The notes under the pieces: generated by a model | What the model was told of the DNA's origin: nothing | Database searches by the model: none | Seen by the model: only the letters and a program-made list of their open reading frames with translations | Made by a program: the position numbers and the translations under genes | Assembly: GCA_017510725.1 (NCBI GenBank) | Contig: JAFWMD010000061.1 | Span: 1 to 50,999 of the forward strand | Reading direction: 5' to 3' | DNA from: Mogibacterium sp. | Lineage (GTDB): Bacteria; Bacillota; Clostridia; Peptostreptococcales; Anaerovoracaceae | DNA: 50,999 nucleotides | Shown here: piece after piece, positions 25,771-35,396 of the stretch | How positions within the stretch are numbered: position 1 is the stretch's first letter | Layout of the letters: every line of letters starts with the position of its first letter

Positions 25771-26685
25771 TCACTCCGGCCTTTCTGTCTCATGCGGCTC
25801 ACCTGTAATAGTTCCTTCGAACACTTCTTCTGCCGTTCCTGTCATGAACCAATGCCCGGAGTCAGGGTCATAGGAGATGTCCAAATCTCCTCCATTGAGA
25901 TGAACTTTTACTTCCGTATCCAGCTTGCCCGAAATGTATCCTGCGGCAGCTACAGCGACTGCGCCGGTGCCGCAGGCCATCGTTTCTCCGGAGCCTCTCT
26001 CCCAGACACGCATCCTTACTTCTCTTCTGCTTATAACCTCAGCGAATTCCGCATTCACACGTCCCTGAAATGCCTCGTGATTTTCTATATGTGGACCAAT
26101 CAAGAAAAGACCCAGACTATCTATAGAATCTGTAGTCATATATCCGTTCACCCGCAGGCATGGATTATCTTCAATGAAAAAGACTGCATGCGGATTTCCC
26201 ACATCTTCGCGAGTCATTTTCAGCTCCATTCCTGCAACAGTGATGACCTCAGCAGCGGTACCTGATACGACAGCACCCATATCAACTTTTGCCATACTGA
26301 CCTTCCCGCTCTCTTTGTATAAGAATATCCTCTTAAGTCCGGAACCGGTCTCTATCAGAACATTTTCACGTTCAGCGGGTACTAATCCGTGATCATATAT
26401 ATACTTGGCTGTGCACCTGATGCCATTACCACACATCATGCCTTCAGATCCATCTCTGTTGAACATATGCATATATGCATCTGCTGCTTTTGATGGTTCT
26501 ATCAGGATCAAACCGTCTCCGCCAATTCCGTAATGTCTGTCAGAAAGCCTCAATGCCATCTTCGATGGGTCTCTGATCGTTTCTTCAAAGCAATTGATAT
26601 AAATGTAGTCATTCCCGCAGCCATGCATTTTTGTAAACTTCATTGTACTCTCCATTTGTCCATATATGTCCGCTCTTCCGGTCAA
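25771..26685 (-). CDS. dapF: Diaminopimelate epimerase
   Basis: Interconverts LL- and meso-diaminopimelate for lysine and peptidoglycan. 304 residues; the two catalytic cysteines lie in MMCGNGIRCTAKY and ETMACGTGAVAVAAAG. The N-terminal FTKMHGCGNDYIYIN is typical. The start follows directly on the stop of the deacetylase gene. With the three genes upstream it completes an acetylase-branch set from tetrahydrodipicolinate to meso-DAP. Confidence 0.95.
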   Translation of the reverse strand: MTGRADIYGQMESTMKFTKMHGCGNDYIYINCFEETIRDPSKMALRLSDRHYGIGGDGLILIEPSKAADAYMHMFNRDGSEGMMCGNGIRCTAKYIYDHGLVPAERENVLIETGSGLKRIFLYKESGKVSMAKVDMGAVVSGTAAEVITVAGMELKMTREDVGNPHAVFFIEDNPCLRVNGYMTTDSIDSLGLFLIGPHIENHEAFQGRVNAEFAEVISRREVRMRVWERGSGETMACGTGAVAVAAAGYISGKLDTEVKVHLNGGDLDISYDPDSGHWFMTGTAEEVFEGTITGEPHETERPE

Positions 26686-27837
26686 TCACTTTAGAAACGT
26701 AGCTGCAACAGCAACATGTACTGCGGCTGTTGTCAGTACAGCTTCATCTGCGGGCAGGAATTCAGAACTATGAAGCGGCATGTCACAGCCTGCTCCGACA
26801 TAATAGAAGCTACCCGGCAACTCGTTGAGATAGCACCCGAAATCCTCAGTCATCATTGTCGGGCTGGAGATGCGTATCACATTCTCTTTGCCAATCAGCT
26901 TTATGGCTGCGTTTTCAACAAGAGAAGTCATGGCATCTTCATTGCAAATCCCCGGATAACCTCTTACATATCTGACTTCCGTTTCAGTGCTGTACTCCTT
27001 ATCAGTTTCCGTTACTATTCTATAGAACGATTCTTTTATCTTTTCCCGCTCTGCCTGTCCGTGTGACCTGACGATCCCTGTTATCATTGCTTCATCAGCA
27101 AGGATGTTCCTTGCATTTCCTGAGTGAAAAGTCCCTACAGTCAGTACACTCTTCCCATCGGAAAGAGCGTGCGGTATCCTGAGCAGCCTTGATGTCATTT
27201 TTGCGCCAGCAGCTAGGGCATCCGCACCCTTCTCACGCTCTGCAGCATGAGCGCCTTTTCCAATTATCCTGACGTCAAAGGTATCTGCTGCCGCATAGAA
27301 GTCTCCAAATCTGATTCCGACTGTTCCAACTGGGATATCTGGAGATACATGCGCTCCGAATACAGCATCTGCACCTTTAAGAGCTCCTATTTTTATCAGT
27401 CTGGCTGCGCCTCCATCGCCCTCTTCATCTGGCTGAAAGATAAACACCGCGCTTCCTCTCATCTCATTCCGATGATCTGCGATCACCCTTGCAGCAGCAA
27501 TCAGTGCGGCGGTATGCACATCATGGCCACATGCATGCATCGTCCCGGGTATCCTGGAAGAAAACTCTGAACCTGTCTTCTCATCAACAGGAAGAGCGTC
27601 CATATCCGCGCGGAAAGCTATTGTCCTGCCCGGATATGCGCCTTTTATCACCCCTACGACGCCTGTATCAAGTACTCTGTGTATCGGTATACCTGCTTTC
27701 TTCAGTTCCTTTTCCACTATCTCCGCAGTTTTATACTCATTGTTACCGAGTTCAGGGAACATATGAATGTTACGGCGTATCGACAGTATCTCCTCGGCGA
27801 TTTTTGAAAACTCTTCTTTAATATCTATCTGCATCAT
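26686..27837 (-). CDS. dapL: N-acetyldiaminopimelate deacetylase (M20 amidohydrolase)
   Basis: M20-family metalloamidase, 383 residues. Metal-binding motifs MHACGHDVHTAAL and FQPDEEGDGGA, and the late THE-type region (PTMMTEDFGCYLNELPGSFYYVGAG), are in place. M20 enzymes of this group deacetylate various N-acyl amino acids. The position between an N-succinyl/acetyl-DAP-type aminotransferase, dapH and dapF makes N-acetyl-LL-diaminopimelate the likely substrate. The symbol follows the Bacillus acetylase branch (dapL); it should not be confused with LL-DAP aminotransferase, which shares the name. Confidence 0.88.
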   Translation of the reverse strand: MMQIDIKEEFSKIAEEILSIRRNIHMFPELGNNEYKTAEIVEKELKKAGIPIHRVLDTGVVGVIKGAYPGRTIAFRADMDALPVDEKTGSEFSSRIPGTMHACGHDVHTAALIAAARVIADHRNEMRGSAVFIFQPDEEGDGGAARLIKIGALKGADAVFGAHVSPDIPVGTVGIRFGDFYAAADTFDVRIIGKGAHAAEREKGADALAAGAKMTSRLLRIPHALSDGKSVLTVGTFHSGNARNILADEAMITGIVRSHGQAEREKIKESFYRIVTETDKEYSTETEVRYVRGYPGICNEDAMTSLVENAAIKLIGKENVIRISSPTMMTEDFGCYLNELPGSFYYVGAGCDMPLHSSEFLPADEAVLTTAAVHVAVAATFLK

Positions 27838-27838
27838 A

Positions 27839-28996
27839 TTATCTGCCTTCCGAACTGATCTTCCGAATAAACCCCTCCAGTCTCAAGATCCCTTCTTTTA
27901 TATCATCCATGCTACAGCAGTAGGATATACGTATATGGTCATCCAAACCAAAGGCTCCGCCAGGAGTCACCGCTACACCGGCTTCAGTTATCAGTCTGGT
28001 GCAGAATTCCTTTGACGTTATGCCATATTTCTGTATCGACGGAAATACGTAAAATGTACCTTCAGGTACTGTGAAATCAAGGCCTGCACCGGACAAAGCG
28101 CCGCAAATGTAATCCCTGCGGCCCCTGTAAGTACCAATCATGATGGACGGGTCATACGACAACGCCTCTATACAGGCTTTCTGGAACAGTGAGGGCGTGG
28201 ACACGATATCATACTGATGGATCAGTTCAAGTCTTTCTGTTATGGAGCGGTCCGCCATGAGATAGCCCATTCTCCAGCCTGTCATTGCATATGGCTTTGA
28301 AAAACTCTGAATCACCACTATTTGCTCACGCAACTCCTCGAATTCCGCGAAGCTATGATATTCACCAGTGAAACACAGTTGTCTGTATACATCGTCACAC
28401 AATACGAAGATCTCTTTCCCTGCAACAAAATTACGGACAGCATTCAGGCTTTGTGCGTCGTACACACACCCTGTTGGGTTGTTAGGTGAGTTGAGTATTA
28501 TTGCCTTAGTTCTATCCGTAATCAGTTTATTCAGACGATCACTTCTGATCTGAAATTCACAATCCGAGGTATCAAGCGGGACAACTGTCCCGCCGCAGAG
28601 ATGAACGATTTCTTCGTACAGCACGAAGGCCGGATATGGGATTATCACCTCATCCCCCTGCTCTATTATTCCAAGGAGGGATATGAACAGAGCTTCTGTC
28701 GCTCCGGCTGTTATTATCACTTCATTCATTTCGTACACAAGTCCATTGCGAGATTTTTCGTATCTTGAGACCTCCTGTCTCAGGTCTGCTGATCCACTGT
28801 TTGAAATATAATGTGTCTCACCATTTTTCAGCGATGAGATTGCCGCGTCAGAAATGTTGCCTGGTGTCGTAAAATCAGGCTCTCCCAGTGTCAGCCTGAT
28901 GCATCCTGGGGTATCTGCCGCCAGTTTCGAGAATTCACGTATGGCGCTCCTTTTAAGTGAATGTACATTGGGATTCAGTTGTTCTCTCATTGCCAT
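27839..28996 (-). CDS. patA: Aminotransferase class I/II, probable N-acetyl-LL-diaminopimelate aminotransferase
   Basis: PLP fold type I enzyme, 385 residues. Motifs: LTLGEPDFTTPGNISDAA, NSPNNPTGCVYD, and the PLP lysine in VIQSFSKPYAMTGWRMGY. The gene sits one base from the deacetylase and 16 bases from dapH, which together define the acetylase branch of DAP synthesis and support this substrate. By sequence alone it could be an aspartate/aromatic aminotransferase. Confidence 0.85.
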   Translation of the reverse strand: MAMREQLNPNVHSLKRSAIREFSKLAADTPGCIRLTLGEPDFTTPGNISDAAISSLKNGETHYISNSGSADLRQEVSRYEKSRNGLVYEMNEVIITAGATEALFISLLGIIEQGDEVIIPYPAFVLYEEIVHLCGGTVVPLDTSDCEFQIRSDRLNKLITDRTKAIILNSPNNPTGCVYDAQSLNAVRNFVAGKEIFVLCDDVYRQLCFTGEYHSFAEFEELREQIVVIQSFSKPYAMTGWRMGYLMADRSITERLELIHQYDIVSTPSLFQKACIEALSYDPSIMIGTYRGRRDYICGALSGAGLDFTVPEGTFYVFPSIQKYGITSKEFCTRLITEAGVAVTPGGAFGLDDHIRISYCCSMDDIKEGILRLEGFIRKISSEGR

Positions 28997-29012
28997 AAGC
29001 CGCCCTATCCCT

Positions 29013-29705
29013 TCATATAGCTCTCAACTCCGGTTCAAGTGCAGTTTTTATCGAAGTTGTCTCATCCTTTTCCTTTATAATCCTTGCAGGGCATCCTGCA
29101 GCTACCATGTTGGCTGGGATATCCCTGGTTACCACTGCTCCCGCTGCTATAACAGCTCCCCTTCCAACATGTATGCCTTCAAGAATGACTGCATTTGCCC
29201 CGACAAGCACATCATCTTCCAGTGTTACAGGAACTGCAGAGGCGGGCTCTATGCTGCCGGCAAGGACAGCCCCTGCTCCTATATGACAGTTGCAACCGAC
29301 CGTTGCTCTTCCTCCCAGCACCGCATTCATATCTATCATTGAGCCCGCCCCTATACTTGCACCGATATTTATCACTGCCCCCATCATCACAATGGCATTG
29401 GCTCCGATCTCTGTCTTTTCACGTATAATGGCGCCGGGCTCTATCCTTGCGGGAATATCCTTGATGTCAAGCATTGGGAGCGCGCTGTTCCTGCAGCAAT
29501 TTTCGATTATGATGTCCTCTATTTTTTCAATATTAGACTCTACCACCGACCGAAGATCTTCCCAGTCACCGAAAACAACTTTATCAGTACAGCCAAAGAC
29601 TCTGGCATTGCCATAATCTATGTATCCCTTTTCCTTTACATATATCTTTACCGGAGTCTTTTTTTCAGATTTTCCTATGTACTCAATCAGCTCACGAGCT
29701 TCCAT
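29013..29705 (-). CDS. dapH: Tetrahydrodipicolinate N-acetyltransferase
   Basis: Acetyl-CoA-dependent left-handed beta-helix enzyme, 230 residues. The N-terminal helical domain ends around [27 protein letters not shown]. The hexapeptide-repeat core ([20 protein letters not shown] onward) and the extended loop [16 protein letters not shown] are typical of DapH rather than succinyl-type DapD. It begins the dapH-patA-dapL-dapF block. Confidence 0.95.
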   Translation of the reverse strand: MEARELIEYIGKSEKKTPVKIYVKEKGYIDYGNARVFGCTDKVVFGDWEDLRSVVESNIEKIEDIIIENCCRNSALPMLDIKDIPARIEPGAIIREKTEIGANAIVMMGAVINIGASIGAGSMIDMNAVLGGRATVGCNCHIGAGAVLAGSIEPASAVPVTLEDDVLVGANAVILEGIHVGRGAVIAAGAVVTRDIPANMVAAGCPARIIKEKDETTSIKTALEPELRAI

Positions 29706-29759
29706 ACGGGTCTCCTAATCAGTATTGTTCAAATTGTTATTTCATATCGAGCATTCGTA

Positions 29760-30842
29760 TCAGATTCTTACTATCCAACCGTCCATCTCGTCCGGGAGCC
29801 TGCCGATCTGCATACCATAGAGATTATCGTACAGCCGCTGGCTTACCGCTCCTACCTCTTCATTGTTGATAACATAGTCTTTGCCTTTATAGTTCAGAAC
29901 ACCAATCGGTGAAATCACACATGCAGTCCCTGTTGCCCATGCCTCTTTGAGTGTTCCGTCCTTAATGGCTTCAAACAATTCCTCAAGTTCAATGCGGCGT
30001 TCCTCGACTTCATAGCCCCATTTGCGAAGCAGCTGAATTGTGCTGTCACGTGTAACTCCCGGAAGGATCGACCCGGTAAGCGACGGTGTTACTATCTTAT
30101 CGTCGATCATGAAAAACGCATTGGAAGTACCGACCTCTTCAACATAACGGCGCTCCTTTGCGTCCAGCCACAGTACTTCCTCGCATCCGAATTCATGTGC
30201 TTTGTATGAAGCAATCATTCCGCAGGCATAGTTTCCTGCGCACTTCGCAAAACCGGTGCCGCCCACAGCAGCGCGGATGTACTCCTCTTCAACGAGGATG
30301 CGGCTTCCGTGAAGCTTTGTCTCATTGCCGGCATAGTAAGCGCCTACTGCACACAGAATGATGATGAACCAGTATTTCTTAGCCGGGAGGACAGAAAAGC
30401 TTACCTCAGGCGAGATTATGAACGGTCTTATATAGAGAGCTGTGCCCGGATCTGTCGGAGTCCAGTCCTCGTCGACCTTTACTATTGCCTTGACAGCAGC
30501 GAGGAACAGGTCCTCATCCATAGGAGGAATGCACATACGCTCATTGGTGCGGTTAAGACGTTTTGCATTCATGTCCGGCCGGAAAAGGTTAAGTCCGCCT
30601 TCAGGGTTGCGGTATGCCTTGAGTCCTTCGAACATCATCTGGCCATAGTGTAATGTAGTAGAGCCCGGATCCATTGAAATAGGACCATATGGAACTATGC
30701 GTCCGTCATGCCATCCCTGCCCTTCATCATAGTCCATGATGAGCATATGGTCTGTAAAGTACTTACCGAATCCCAGGTTGCTGCAGTCTGTCGGTTTTTG
30801 TTTTGGTGTTGTTGTTCTTGTTACCGGAAAACTATAATCCAT
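29760..30842 (-). CDS. ilvE: Branched-chain amino acid aminotransferase
   Basis: PLP fold type IV enzyme, 360 residues, of the eukaryote-like subgroup (BCAT type II). GFGKYFTDHMLIMDYDEGQG is at the N-terminus; GGTGFAKCAGNYACGMIA and the cofactor segment EVLWLDAKERRYVEEVGTSNAFF follow. It starts 17 bases after glnA. It uses glutamate as amino donor, which fits its place behind glutamine synthetase. Length and motifs are intact. Confidence 0.93.
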   Translation of the reverse strand: MDYSFPVTRTTTPKQKPTDCSNLGFGKYFTDHMLIMDYDEGQGWHDGRIVPYGPISMDPGSTTLHYGQMMFEGLKAYRNPEGGLNLFRPDMNAKRLNRTNERMCIPPMDEDLFLAAVKAIVKVDEDWTPTDPGTALYIRPFIISPEVSFSVLPAKKYWFIIILCAVGAYYAGNETKLHGSRILVEEEYIRAAVGGTGFAKCAGNYACGMIASYKAHEFGCEEVLWLDAKERRYVEEVGTSNAFFMIDDKIVTPSLTGSILPGVTRDSTIQLLRKWGYEVEERRIELEELFEAIKDGTLKEAWATGTACVISPIGVLNYKGKDYVINNEEVGAVSQRLYDNLYGMQIGRLPDEMDGWIVRI

Positions 30843-30859
30843 CTCTTGTTCCTCCTTCC

Positions 30860-32950
30860 TTACTTTTCCCCGAACAGCAGCAGTCCATAGTTAGGAAGCG
30901 GCCAGAATTTCTTGGATGTCAGCCTTTCAGCAGCATCACTGTCTTCTCTCAGCCTGGTCATCTCCGGCAGCAAACTGTCGCGAATGATCTCAGCATCGCG
31001 GAAATAGTCCTCGCCGCTGAGTGAGTCAAGCACGCTTACCATTTTCTGTACATCGCTGTAGATCCTGTCTGTTCTGCCTGACATTTCAGTGATTATTTCT
31101 TTCTCAAAACTGCACTCGAGTTCAGGTATCGCCTTCTTTTTCTCATTCATATTGGCCGATAGCTCTGCTGTATAGCCCTCCAGAGCAGGTGCTATCCTCT
31201 TTATCGCCATGGATCTCATCGTCCGGGCTTCTATACATATGGTCTTGCAGTAGTTCTCAAGCATGATCTCGCATCTTGACTCGAGTTCTGACCTGCTGAA
31301 TACACCATGTCTTGTCAGCATATCCACGTTCTTTTCATCAAGAAGATGCGGCACACAATCCGGAGTTGTCCTGTAATTCGACAGTTTCCTCTTTTCGGCT
31401 TCTCTCAGCCATTCATCTTCGTATCCATTGCCGTTGAAGATGATCCTCTTATGATCACGTACGGTCTCTCTTATAAGGGAATATACCGTCTCATTGAGAT
31501 GCTCTGCTTCCTCAAGTCTCTCTGCGTAGTATTCGAGAGCATCAGCAACTGCGCTGTTCAGTATGACGTTCGGGAAAGCCAGACTGCTCATCGAGCCCGG
31601 CATCCTGAATTCAAACTTGTTTCCGGTGAAAGCAAAAGGAGATGTGCGGTTTCTGTCAGTATTGTCTCTCCTGAATCTCGGCAGGACTTTTGAGCCGAGC
31701 TTCATCAGTACTCCTGCGCTTTCTTCATAAGGAATATCTTCTTCTATCGAGTGCAAAACAGCTGTAAGCTCATCTCCGAGGAATATAGAGATCACTGCAG
31801 GCGGAGCTTCATGTGCTCCGAGACGGTGATCATTACTGGCCGAGGCAACAGATATCCTCAGCAGATCCTGATATTCGTCCACAGCTCTTATCACTGCACA
31901 CAGGAACAAGAGGAACTGCGCATTATCGTGAGGTGTGTCCCCCGGCGCCAGAAGGTTGTCGCCTGAATCAGTGGCAAGCGACCAGTTGTTATGTTTACCG
32001 CTGCCGTTCACTCCTTCAAAAGGCTTTTCATGGAGAAGCGCGACAAAACCGTGTCTCTCAGCGACCTTCTTGATCATCTCCATGACGAGCTGGTTCTGGT
32101 CGACAGTAACATTTACCTTGGTGTATATACACGCGAGTTCATGCTGCGAAGGAGCTACCTCGTTGTGCTCTGTCTTGGCAAACACGCCAAGTTTCCAGAG
32201 CTCCCTGTTGAGCTCTTCCATGAATCGCGATATCTCAGGCTTTATCGCCCCGAAATAGTGGTCATCGAGTTCCTGCCCCTTAGGAGGCATCACTCCGAAC
32301 AGGGTCCTCCCGGTAAATCTCAGGTCAGGTCTCTTGTCATACAGATCGCGCGGCACCAGAAAGTATTCCTGCTCCGCTCCTGCGACCGCGTATACTCTTC
32401 TTACGCTGTCATTTCCCATAAGCCTCAGTACCCGCACGGCCTGACGGTTGAGGGCATCCATCGACCTGAGAAGTGATGTCTTTTCATCCATTGCCTCGCC
32501 GCTATACGAACAAAATGCAGTCGGTATGCACAGTGTCTTGTCCCTGATGAACGCATATGACGTCGGATCCCATGCGGTATAGCCTCTTGCTTCAAAAGTG
32601 GCTCTCAGACCGCCTGAGGGGAAAGATGATGCATCAGGTTCACCTTTTATAAGTTCCCTGCCGGAAAAATCCATTATTACCCCGCCGTCAGGCGAAGCCT
32701 GTATGAAGCTGTCATGCTTCTCGGCAGTCACACCGTTGAGGGGCTGGAACCAATGTGTGAAGTGGGTCGCCCCCTTGGACACAGCCCAGTCTTTCATCGC
32801 CTGCGCCACGGCATTAGCCATGTCCTGATTCAGAGGATCACCCTGATTAATCGTCTTGCGCATGGAATGATATACGTCAGCTGGCAGCATGGACCTCATA
32901 ACTTTGTCATCGAAGACCATCGAGCCGAAATAGTCAGATACTCTACCCAA
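30860..32950 (-). CDS. glnA: Type III glutamine synthetase (GlnN type)
   Basis: Makes glutamine from glutamate and ammonia. At 696 residues it belongs to the long type III enzymes (about 700) found in Bacteroidetes, cyanobacteria and some Clostridia, not the 440-residue GSI. Typical stretches: THFTHWFQPLNGVTAEKHDSF, SSFPSGGLRATFEARGYTAWDPTS, and HNEVAPSQHELACIY. ASNDHRLGAHEAPPAV and NRTSPFAFTGNKFEFRMPGS are also present. The start is TTG at 32950 behind GAGGGGG. It heads the long minus-strand run that includes the two glutamine-dependent amidotransferases carA and purF. Confidence 0.95.
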   Translation of the reverse strand: MGRVSDYFGSMVFDDKVMRSMLPADVYHSMRKTINQGDPLNQDMANAVAQAMKDWAVSKGATHFTHWFQPLNGVTAEKHDSFIQASPDGGVIMDFSGRELIKGEPDASSFPSGGLRATFEARGYTAWDPTSYAFIRDKTLCIPTAFCSYSGEAMDEKTSLLRSMDALNRQAVRVLRLMGNDSVRRVYAVAGAEQEYFLVPRDLYDKRPDLRFTGRTLFGVMPPKGQELDDHYFGAIKPEISRFMEELNRELWKLGVFAKTEHNEVAPSQHELACIYTKVNVTVDQNQLVMEMIKKVAERHGFVALLHEKPFEGVNGSGKHNNWSLATDSGDNLLAPGDTPHDNAQFLLFLCAVIRAVDEYQDLLRISVASASNDHRLGAHEAPPAVISIFLGDELTAVLHSIEEDIPYEESAGVLMKLGSKVLPRFRRDNTDRNRTSPFAFTGNKFEFRMPGSMSSLAFPNVILNSAVADALEYYAERLEEAEHLNETVYSLIRETVRDHKRIIFNGNGYEDEWLREAEKRKLSNYRTTPDCVPHLLDEKNVDMLTRHGVFSRSELESRCEIMLENYCKTICIEARTMRSMAIKRIAPALEGYTAELSANMNEKKKAIPELECSFEKEIITEMSGRTDRIYSDVQKMVSVLDSLSGEDYFRDAEIIRDSLLPEMTRLREDSDAAERLTSKKFWPLPNYGLLLFGEK

Positions 32951-33111
32951 ATTGATACCCCCTCATATTATTAGCTTTGAGCTTTGATACACATGATGAC
33001 CTGCTCAAATTATGAATTTGTATTTTAAATAACATATTTTAAAAATACTGCCTCTCTGATTCAAAATGAAATACATATAGCATTAGCGTTTTTATACTTA
33101 AAACATATGAA

Positions 33112-33147
33112 AAGAGGCTAAGAATCACTCACCAACTCCCGCCTCTT
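33112..33147 (-). terminator. Terminator of the flavoprotein operon
   Basis: AAGAGGC (33112-33118) pairs with GCCTCTT (33141-33147); the minus strand continues TTTTC. It separates the operon ending at 33198 from glnA. Confidence 0.6.
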
Positions 33148-33197
33148 ATGTATATTTCAATCCTTACTTATCTTTTTGATCTCAAGATAAGATTTTG

Positions 33198-34310
33198 TCA
33201 TATTCGGCCTGCAAACGCCTTTGCCCTTACATCTATGTCAGGAACATCGAGTATGCTGAACGGATCGTTTGCAGTCTCAACCATCGCAAACCTGCCGGGG
33301 AGAACGAAGCCTTTGTTAAAATTCAGAGCTCCGATTATTTGCTCCGATACGATATCTCCTCCGCTGTATCCGGATACTACAATAGCATATATACGCTTTT
33401 GGCGGAATTCATGAACACGGAAGAGTGCCGTAAGTCTATTGATGAAGGCCGTCAGATGAGCATTGAGAGCGTCATTATAATTAGGGCAAATCATAATAAG
33501 CGCATCACATTCAAGCATTGCCGGATATACCTGCTCTGTCATTATTCCACCATAGAAACATCTTCCCTGTTCTCCGTAATGCAAACAGTCTTCATATTTG
33601 CAACCTATACAATCCCTGATAGCCCCCTCTCTCAGCGATATTTCGGTGATATCTGCCCGGTGCTCAAGATCTTTTTTCACCTTATCCCACAGGAGAAGCG
33701 TATTCGATGTTTTCCTGATGCTGGCATGTACCGCCAATATCTTCTGTTGATTCCGGCTTATGTTTACATCTGGAAAATTGAATCCAATGATCCTTCTTGT
33801 AAGGTCTTTTGCCTGCTGGCGATACACTTCATATGGTTCCACGCCTCTGACACCTGACAATACATGAAAATTACCGAGCGATCCGGTTGCTTCTACCAAC
33901 GGCTTTCCCGGAAATGTGCATCCGGCCATATTTGCGGAGAAGGCTAACCTCCTTGCCAGAGCCTTAGTAAAAAGTTCACTCCCTCCGTCTACTATAATTC
34001 CCCCGACTGATCCCTCCAGGCAGTCAGGATGCTTTCTGAAACCTTCCAGAAGGTGATAGTATTCAGTATTAACTCCGGCCTCTGAAAGGCATATCGCAAA
34101 CAGCACCCTCTGTCCCTTCATATGAATATTGTCCAGTTCAGAAACTTTTTCAACTACAGTTATATGTACCCCTTCAGATGAGATATCACCAAGAACATAA
34201 GAAAGGATGTCATCCATTCTTTCGGTCCTGCTGTCTAACTCACATTTCGGTTTGATTACAAGCAGGCCGGGCTTTTTTGAAGCCTGCCTACTCCCCTTGC
34301 TATCTAACAT
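33198..34310 (-). CDS. Flavodoxin-fold NAD(P)H-dependent oxidoreductase with Cys cluster, 370 aa
   Basis: The C-terminal half (about 190-365) reads as an NADPH-dependent FMN reductase/iron-sulfur flavoprotein. It opens with KILAVHASIRKTSNT, has Cys234, Cys237, Cys242 and Cys251 (CIGCKYEDC...C), then DALIMICPNYNDALNAHLTAFINRL. The cysteine spacing suggests an Fe-S cluster or a redox switch. Residues 1-180 form an extra domain with GGIIVDGGSELFTKALARRLAFSANMAGCTFPGKPLVEA spread over about 104-141; its shape recalls shikimate-dehydrogenase-type or flavodoxin-like folds, but I cannot name it. Last gene of the LysR-led unit. Substrate unknown. Confidence 0.65.
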   Translation of the reverse strand: MLDSKGSRQASKKPGLLVIKPKCELDSRTERMDDILSYVLGDISSEGVHITVVEKVSELDNIHMKGQRVLFAICLSEAGVNTEYYHLLEGFRKHPDCLEGSVGGIIVDGGSELFTKALARRLAFSANMAGCTFPGKPLVEATGSLGNFHVLSGVRGVEPYEVYRQQAKDLTRRIIGFNFPDVNISRNQQKILAVHASIRKTSNTLLLWDKVKKDLEHRADITEISLREGAIRDCIGCKYEDCLHYGEQGRCFYGGIMTEQVYPAMLECDALIMICPNYNDALNAHLTAFINRLTALFRVHEFRQKRIYAIVVSGYSGGDIVSEQIIGALNFNKGFVLPGRFAMVETANDPFSILDVPDIDVRAKAFAGRI

Positions 34311-34328
34311 CTAATTACCCTTTTGTTA

Positions 34329-35357
34329 TTACCTTATCTTACAGAGATTGATATATGCCCTTTTTATGCGTTCATATAATGTTTCAGGCAGTGGAATGTC
34401 CTCATACTCCCATCCATCTGCGGTCATTCTGTTCCTGATACCAAGAAATGCTCCACACTCCCTGCTGCCGAAGTATATTGACCCGTAATGCCACTCTCCT
34501 CTAAGAGTAAGCAATATCGGGATTGCTGCAGATGACAGTGCAGGAGCTATATAAGGCTTGAATCCCAGGTCCCTGACTCGAATATTTGCCTTAACAGCAA
34601 GATCAGTGAGGATACATGAAAATTCTTCATCATAATTATCTATGCTGTTTGCAATGACAAGGTCCTTTCCGTGCGGACCATAAGCTCTTCCTTCACTGGC
34701 GTACAGTGCTGCCTTTTCCCTCACTTCAGGTGTTACAGATGCACCATCTGACAAAGGATATTCTCCCGATGCTATCCTGTTCGCATAATACTCAGCTCTC
34801 TTGTTCATGACGCCTAGTCCGTATCCGTGTATCTGCCAGGGCTCAAGACCGGAGGAATCGAGAAATGCCGCCGCCAGATTGTCTACAGGGTCACTGACTA
34901 CAGCGATCATGCCTTTATACTCTGCCGTACGGGCAAGCCCGGCATAGTGTGCTATGATTTTCCTGTTGGCCTCCAGTTGTGCCATGCGCACATCTGTAAT
35001 ATCTGACTCCAGCGGAGGTATTCCCTTACTCGCGCAGAAGATCATCAAATCACAGTCGAACAATGTATCCTCGGTTACAATATGGACCGGCGGCAGGTTT
35101 TTGATTCCAAAAGGATACCCAACTTGGTTCATTTCCATCTCAAGGCGTTCCAGATTTTCAAGGCGGATATCCATAATTCCGATATCTGAGATAACATCTC
35201 CACCAAGCAGGAGCAGTCCTGTCAGCATAGTCATCCCTACATCCCCAAGCGCAAGAATATTCACTTTATTCAAGCCTCCTGGTTTCACCGGGCATCCTGA
35301 AACCGGTAAGGCATCAGTTATTTTTAAATCGTCTAGTATTTCATGTATATATTTCAT
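34329..35357 (-). CDS. Lactate/malate dehydrogenase-like Rossmann protein, 342 aa
   Basis: The N-terminal nucleotide-binding motif ILALGDVGMTMLTGLLLLGG (GxxxxG-like, with GDVG) is followed by DIGIMDIR with an acidic residue at the strand end, and by CDLMIFCAS and AVVSDPVDNLAAAF. These parallel the NAD site and the SNPVD segment of LDH/MDH. The catalytic region is altered: GPHGKDL stands where GEHGDS is usual, and a catalytic Arg pair is not obvious. I therefore call it LDH-like rather than a lactate dehydrogenase. It lies between the flavoprotein and the 1628-aa gene. Confidence 0.6.
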   Translation of the reverse strand: MKYIHEILDDLKITDALPVSGCPVKPGGLNKVNILALGDVGMTMLTGLLLLGGDVISDIGIMDIRLENLERLEMEMNQVGYPFGIKNLPPVHIVTEDTLFDCDLMIFCASKGIPPLESDITDVRMAQLEANRKIIAHYAGLARTAEYKGMIAVVSDPVDNLAAAFLDSSGLEPWQIHGYGLGVMNKRAEYYANRIASGEYPLSDGASVTPEVREKAALYASEGRAYGPHGKDLVIANSIDNYDEEFSCILTDLAVKANIRVRDLGFKPYIAPALSSAAIPILLTLRGEWHYGSIYFGSRECGAFLGIRNRMTADGWEYEDIPLPETLYERIKRAYINLCKIR

Positions 35358-35396
35358 ATTATTTCTTCCTGTTAAAAGTCATTCATCCGATTCTGT

